64,000 nucleotides of DNA from Herbiconiux sp. L3-i23 (GTDB lineage Bacteria > Actinomycetota > Actinomycetes > Actinomycetales > Microbacteriaceae): NCBI RefSeq assembly GCF_023734115.1, contig NZ_AP025737.1, positions 496,001-560,000 of the forward strand, given 5' to 3'. The notes beneath the pieces were generated by a model. The model was not told the origin of the DNA and searched no databases. It saw only the letters and a program-made list of their open reading frames with translations. Every line of letters begins with the position of its first letter. Positions within the stretch are counted from its first letter, which is position 1. Below, piece by piece: positions 62,401 through 64,000 of the stretch. A program made the translations under genes and the position numbers.

Positions 62401-63918
62401 GTGGACGCCCCCTCGCTAGACTCAGGTCCCGACCCACGAGGATCGGACAGCATCATCGCCACCCCGCAGAACACCTTCGGTTTCGTCGTCGTCTCCAACA
62501 GGCTCCCCGTAGACCGGGTCGAGCACGGCGGCGACGGGCAGTGGCAGCGTTCGCCCGGGGGTCTCGTGACGGCGCTCGAACCGGTCATGCAGGCCAACGA
62601 CGGCGCATGGGTGGGGTGGCCCGGCATCGCGGATCGCGAGTTCGAGCCCTTCGAGAACGACGGGGCCTGGCTCGTCCCGGTGCCGCTGTCCGAGGACGAG
62701 GTCGCCGACTACTACGAGGGCTTCTCGAACGACACCCTCTGGCCCCTCTACCACGACGTGATCGCGCAGCCTTCGTACCACCGGGAGTGGTGGGAGGCGT
62801 ACGTGCGGGTGAACCAGCGTTTCGCGGACGCCGCCGCGAAGGTGGCCGACGAGAAGGCGCTCGTCTGGGTGCAGGACTACCAGCTGCAGCTCGTGCCCGC
62901 GATGCTGCGCGAACAGCGGCCCGATCTCACGATCGGGTTCTTCAACCACATCCCGTTCCCCGCCTACGGCATCTACTCGCAGCTTCCGTGGCGCAAGCAG
63001 ATCGTCGCCGGCCTCCTCGGGGCCGACGTCATCGGCTTCCAGCGCGCCGCCGACGCCGGCAACTTCGCCCGCGCCGTGCGTCGCCTGTTCGGCTACTCGG
63101 CGAAGGGCACGCACCTCGAGGTGCCCGAGACGCGCCCCGACGGCAGCACGGAGATGCGGCACGTCGTCGCCCGCCACTTCCCGATCTCGATCGACGTCGC
63201 CGGGTACGAGGAGCTCGCGCGGACCGCCGAGGTTCAGGCGCGGGCGGCGGAGATCCGGCGCGAACTCGGCGACCCGGCGATCATCATGCTCGGCGTCGAC
63301 CGGCTCGACTACACCAAGGGCATCGGGCATCGCATGAAGGCCTTCGGCGAGCTGCTCGCCGACGGGCGGCTCGATGTCGAGAGCTCGATGCTCGTGCAGG
63401 TGGCGAGCCCCAGCCGGGAACGCGTCGAGACCTACAAGACCCTCCGCGACGAGATCGAGCTGACGGTCGGGCGCATCAACGGCGACTACGGGCACATCGG
63501 CCATCAAGCCATCAACTACCTGCACCAGAGCTACCCGCGCGACGAGATGGTGGCTCTGTTCCTCGCCGCCGATGTGATGCTCGTCACCGCTCTGCGCGAC
63601 GGAATGAACCTCGTCGCCAAGGAGTACGTCGCGAGCCGCATCGACGAGGGCGGGGTGCTCGTACTCAGCGAGTTCGCCGGCGCCGCCGACGAGCTGAAGA
63701 GCGCGCTCCTGATCAACCCGCACGACATCGAGGGCCTGAAGGACGCGATGATGACCGCGGTGTCGATGACGAAGAAGGAACGGCAGACGCGGATGCGGTC
63801 GCTGCGCAAGCGGGTGCGCGAGCATGACGTCGAGTTCTGGTCGGCGAGCTTCCTCGACGTGCTCCGCAAGGCGAGCCCGGCGGGCGCCCCCGACGTCGCC
63901 GATCCGGGGGACGCATGA
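62401..63918 (+). CDS. otsA: Alpha,alpha-trehalose-phosphate synthase (UDP/GDP-forming)
   Basis: Up to 505 residues from the GTG at 62401. The core begins FGFVVVSNRLPVDRVEHGGD and is a full GT20 glycosyltransferase: SPGGLVTALEPVMQANDGAW, QDYQLQLVPAML, HIPFPAYGIYSQLPWRKQ, VDRLDYTKGIGHRMKAFGEL and SALRDGMNLVAKEY-like segments. OtsA makes trehalose 6-phosphate from UDP-glucose and glucose 6-phosphate. The start is uncertain: a TAGACT box at 62417-62422 falls after the GTG, and the only later codon candidates before the fold are two ATC codons at 62452 and 62455, with GAGGA nine bases before the first. The frame overlaps the next gene by ATGA. Confidence 0.92.
   Translation: MDAPSLDSGPDPRGSDSIIATPQNTFGFVVVSNRLPVDRVEHGGDGQWQRSPGGLVTALEPVMQANDGAWVGWPGIADREFEPFENDGAWLVPVPLSEDEVADYYEGFSNDTLWPLYHDVIAQPSYHREWWEAYVRVNQRFADAAAKVADEKALVWVQDYQLQLVPAMLREQRPDLTIGFFNHIPFPAYGIYSQLPWRKQIVAGLLGADVIGFQRAADAGNFARAVRRLFGYSAKGTHLEVPETRPDGSTEMRHVVARHFPISIDVAGYEELARTAEVQARAAEIRRELGDPAIIMLGVDRLDYTKGIGHRMKAFGELLADGRLDVESSMLVQVASPSRERVETYKTLRDEIELTVGRINGDYGHIGHQAINYLHQSYPRDEMVALFLAADVMLVTALRDGMNLVAKEYVASRIDEGGVLVLSEFAGAADELKSALLINPHDIEGLKDAMMTAVSMTKKERQTRMRSLRKRVREHDVEFWSASFLDVLRKASPAGAPDVADPGDA
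62417..62422 (+). promoter_or_regulatory. Putative -10 box (TAGACT) of otsA
   Basis: TAGACT fits TANNNT and would give a start near 62429. If used, the GTG at 62401 would not be in the message, and translation would need the ATC at 62452 or 62455. Confidence 0.4.
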
Positions 63919-64000
63919 ACGACTCCGTCGGCGTCCACTCGGGCGGGACCGGGTCCGCGGTGCCGCGCGACCTCCGCGATGCGCTGCGTCGGCTCGCCGC
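63915..64000 (+). CDS. otsB: Start of a probable trehalose-6-phosphate phosphatase gene (cut off by window edge)
   Basis: The ATG at 63915 overlaps the otsA stop by ATGA. Only 28 residues are visible (MNDSVGVHSGGTGSAVPRDL), ending DALRRLA, with no catalytic motif yet. The call rests on the usual otsA-otsB order and on the short helix, which fits the lead-in of OtsB proteins. Not confirmed by motif. Confidence 0.5.
   Translation, partial: MNDSVGVHSGGTGSAVPRDLRDALRRLA

Overview
The window is high-GC actinobacterial DNA. Gene content and style point to Microbacteriaceae: a WhiB1-type protein, a PdtaS-type kinase, an Rv3235-family protein beside secA, two copies of a small family common in Microbacteriaceae genomes, FeS-type photolyase, many ATGA start/stop overlaps, GTG starts, and several promoters whose TANNNT -10 box lies so close to the start codon that the mRNA should be leaderless. 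No rRNA, CRISPR array, phage or insertion sequence is visible; there is one tRNA (Lys, CTT).

Layout. 1-11.3 kb is mostly housekeeping: a cut-off nucleoside hydrolase, secA, an Rv3235-like gene, a small HTH protein, a SAF-domain protein overlapping a CpaE/MinD-like ATPase, a class IV aminotransferase, a CPBP membrane protease framed by inverted repeats, pdtaS, whiB1 and a membrane protein. 11.3-15.6 kb holds bcp, tRNA-Lys and a duplicated module of a ~100-residue protein plus an AraC-type regulator. 15.6-26.9 kb is mixed: an orphan EctB-like aminotransferase, a lipoprotein, a DUF4166 protein, a P-loop kinase, YaeQ, a family A DNA polymerase, an SRPBCC protein, a GH15 glucoamylase/trehalase, a deaminase and an MscS channel.

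27.0-44.6 kb is the most distinctive part: an accessory sugar-catabolism locus with GH1, an FAD oxidoreductase, GH84, a TIM-barrel glycosidase with an FKVDF motif, a protein with two metallo-beta-lactamase domains, a LacI regulator, a ROK protein, a SIS isomerase, a GH38 alpha-mannosidase and a predicted alpha/alpha-barrel protein. An FeS photolyase interrupts it. LacI-type palindromes sit on three promoters (near 26.97, 31.61 and 38.12 kb), so the dispersed operons look like one regulon. The enzymes carry no obvious signal peptides and no transporter gene lies in the window, so they probably act on imported oligosaccharides.

44.6-51.1 kb has three small membrane genes, then a TetR-controlled efflux operon with twin operators. 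It encodes an MMPL transporter fused to what looks like a dead ABC ATPase domain, and a YhgE/Pip protein. 51.1-64 kb has a UvrA-like ABC protein, a sugar-phosphate isomerase-like protein, a fructosamine-kinase-like protein, a complete Mrp Na+/H+ antiporter operon (A with fused B, then C-G), an SUMF1-type protein, and otsA followed by the first bases of a probable otsB.

Three families of intergenic palindromes recur. The strongest candidates for something new are the compact LacI-controlled glycan regulon with its two-domain MBL protein, the MMPL/pseudo-ABC fusion, and the repeat-framed CPBP gene.
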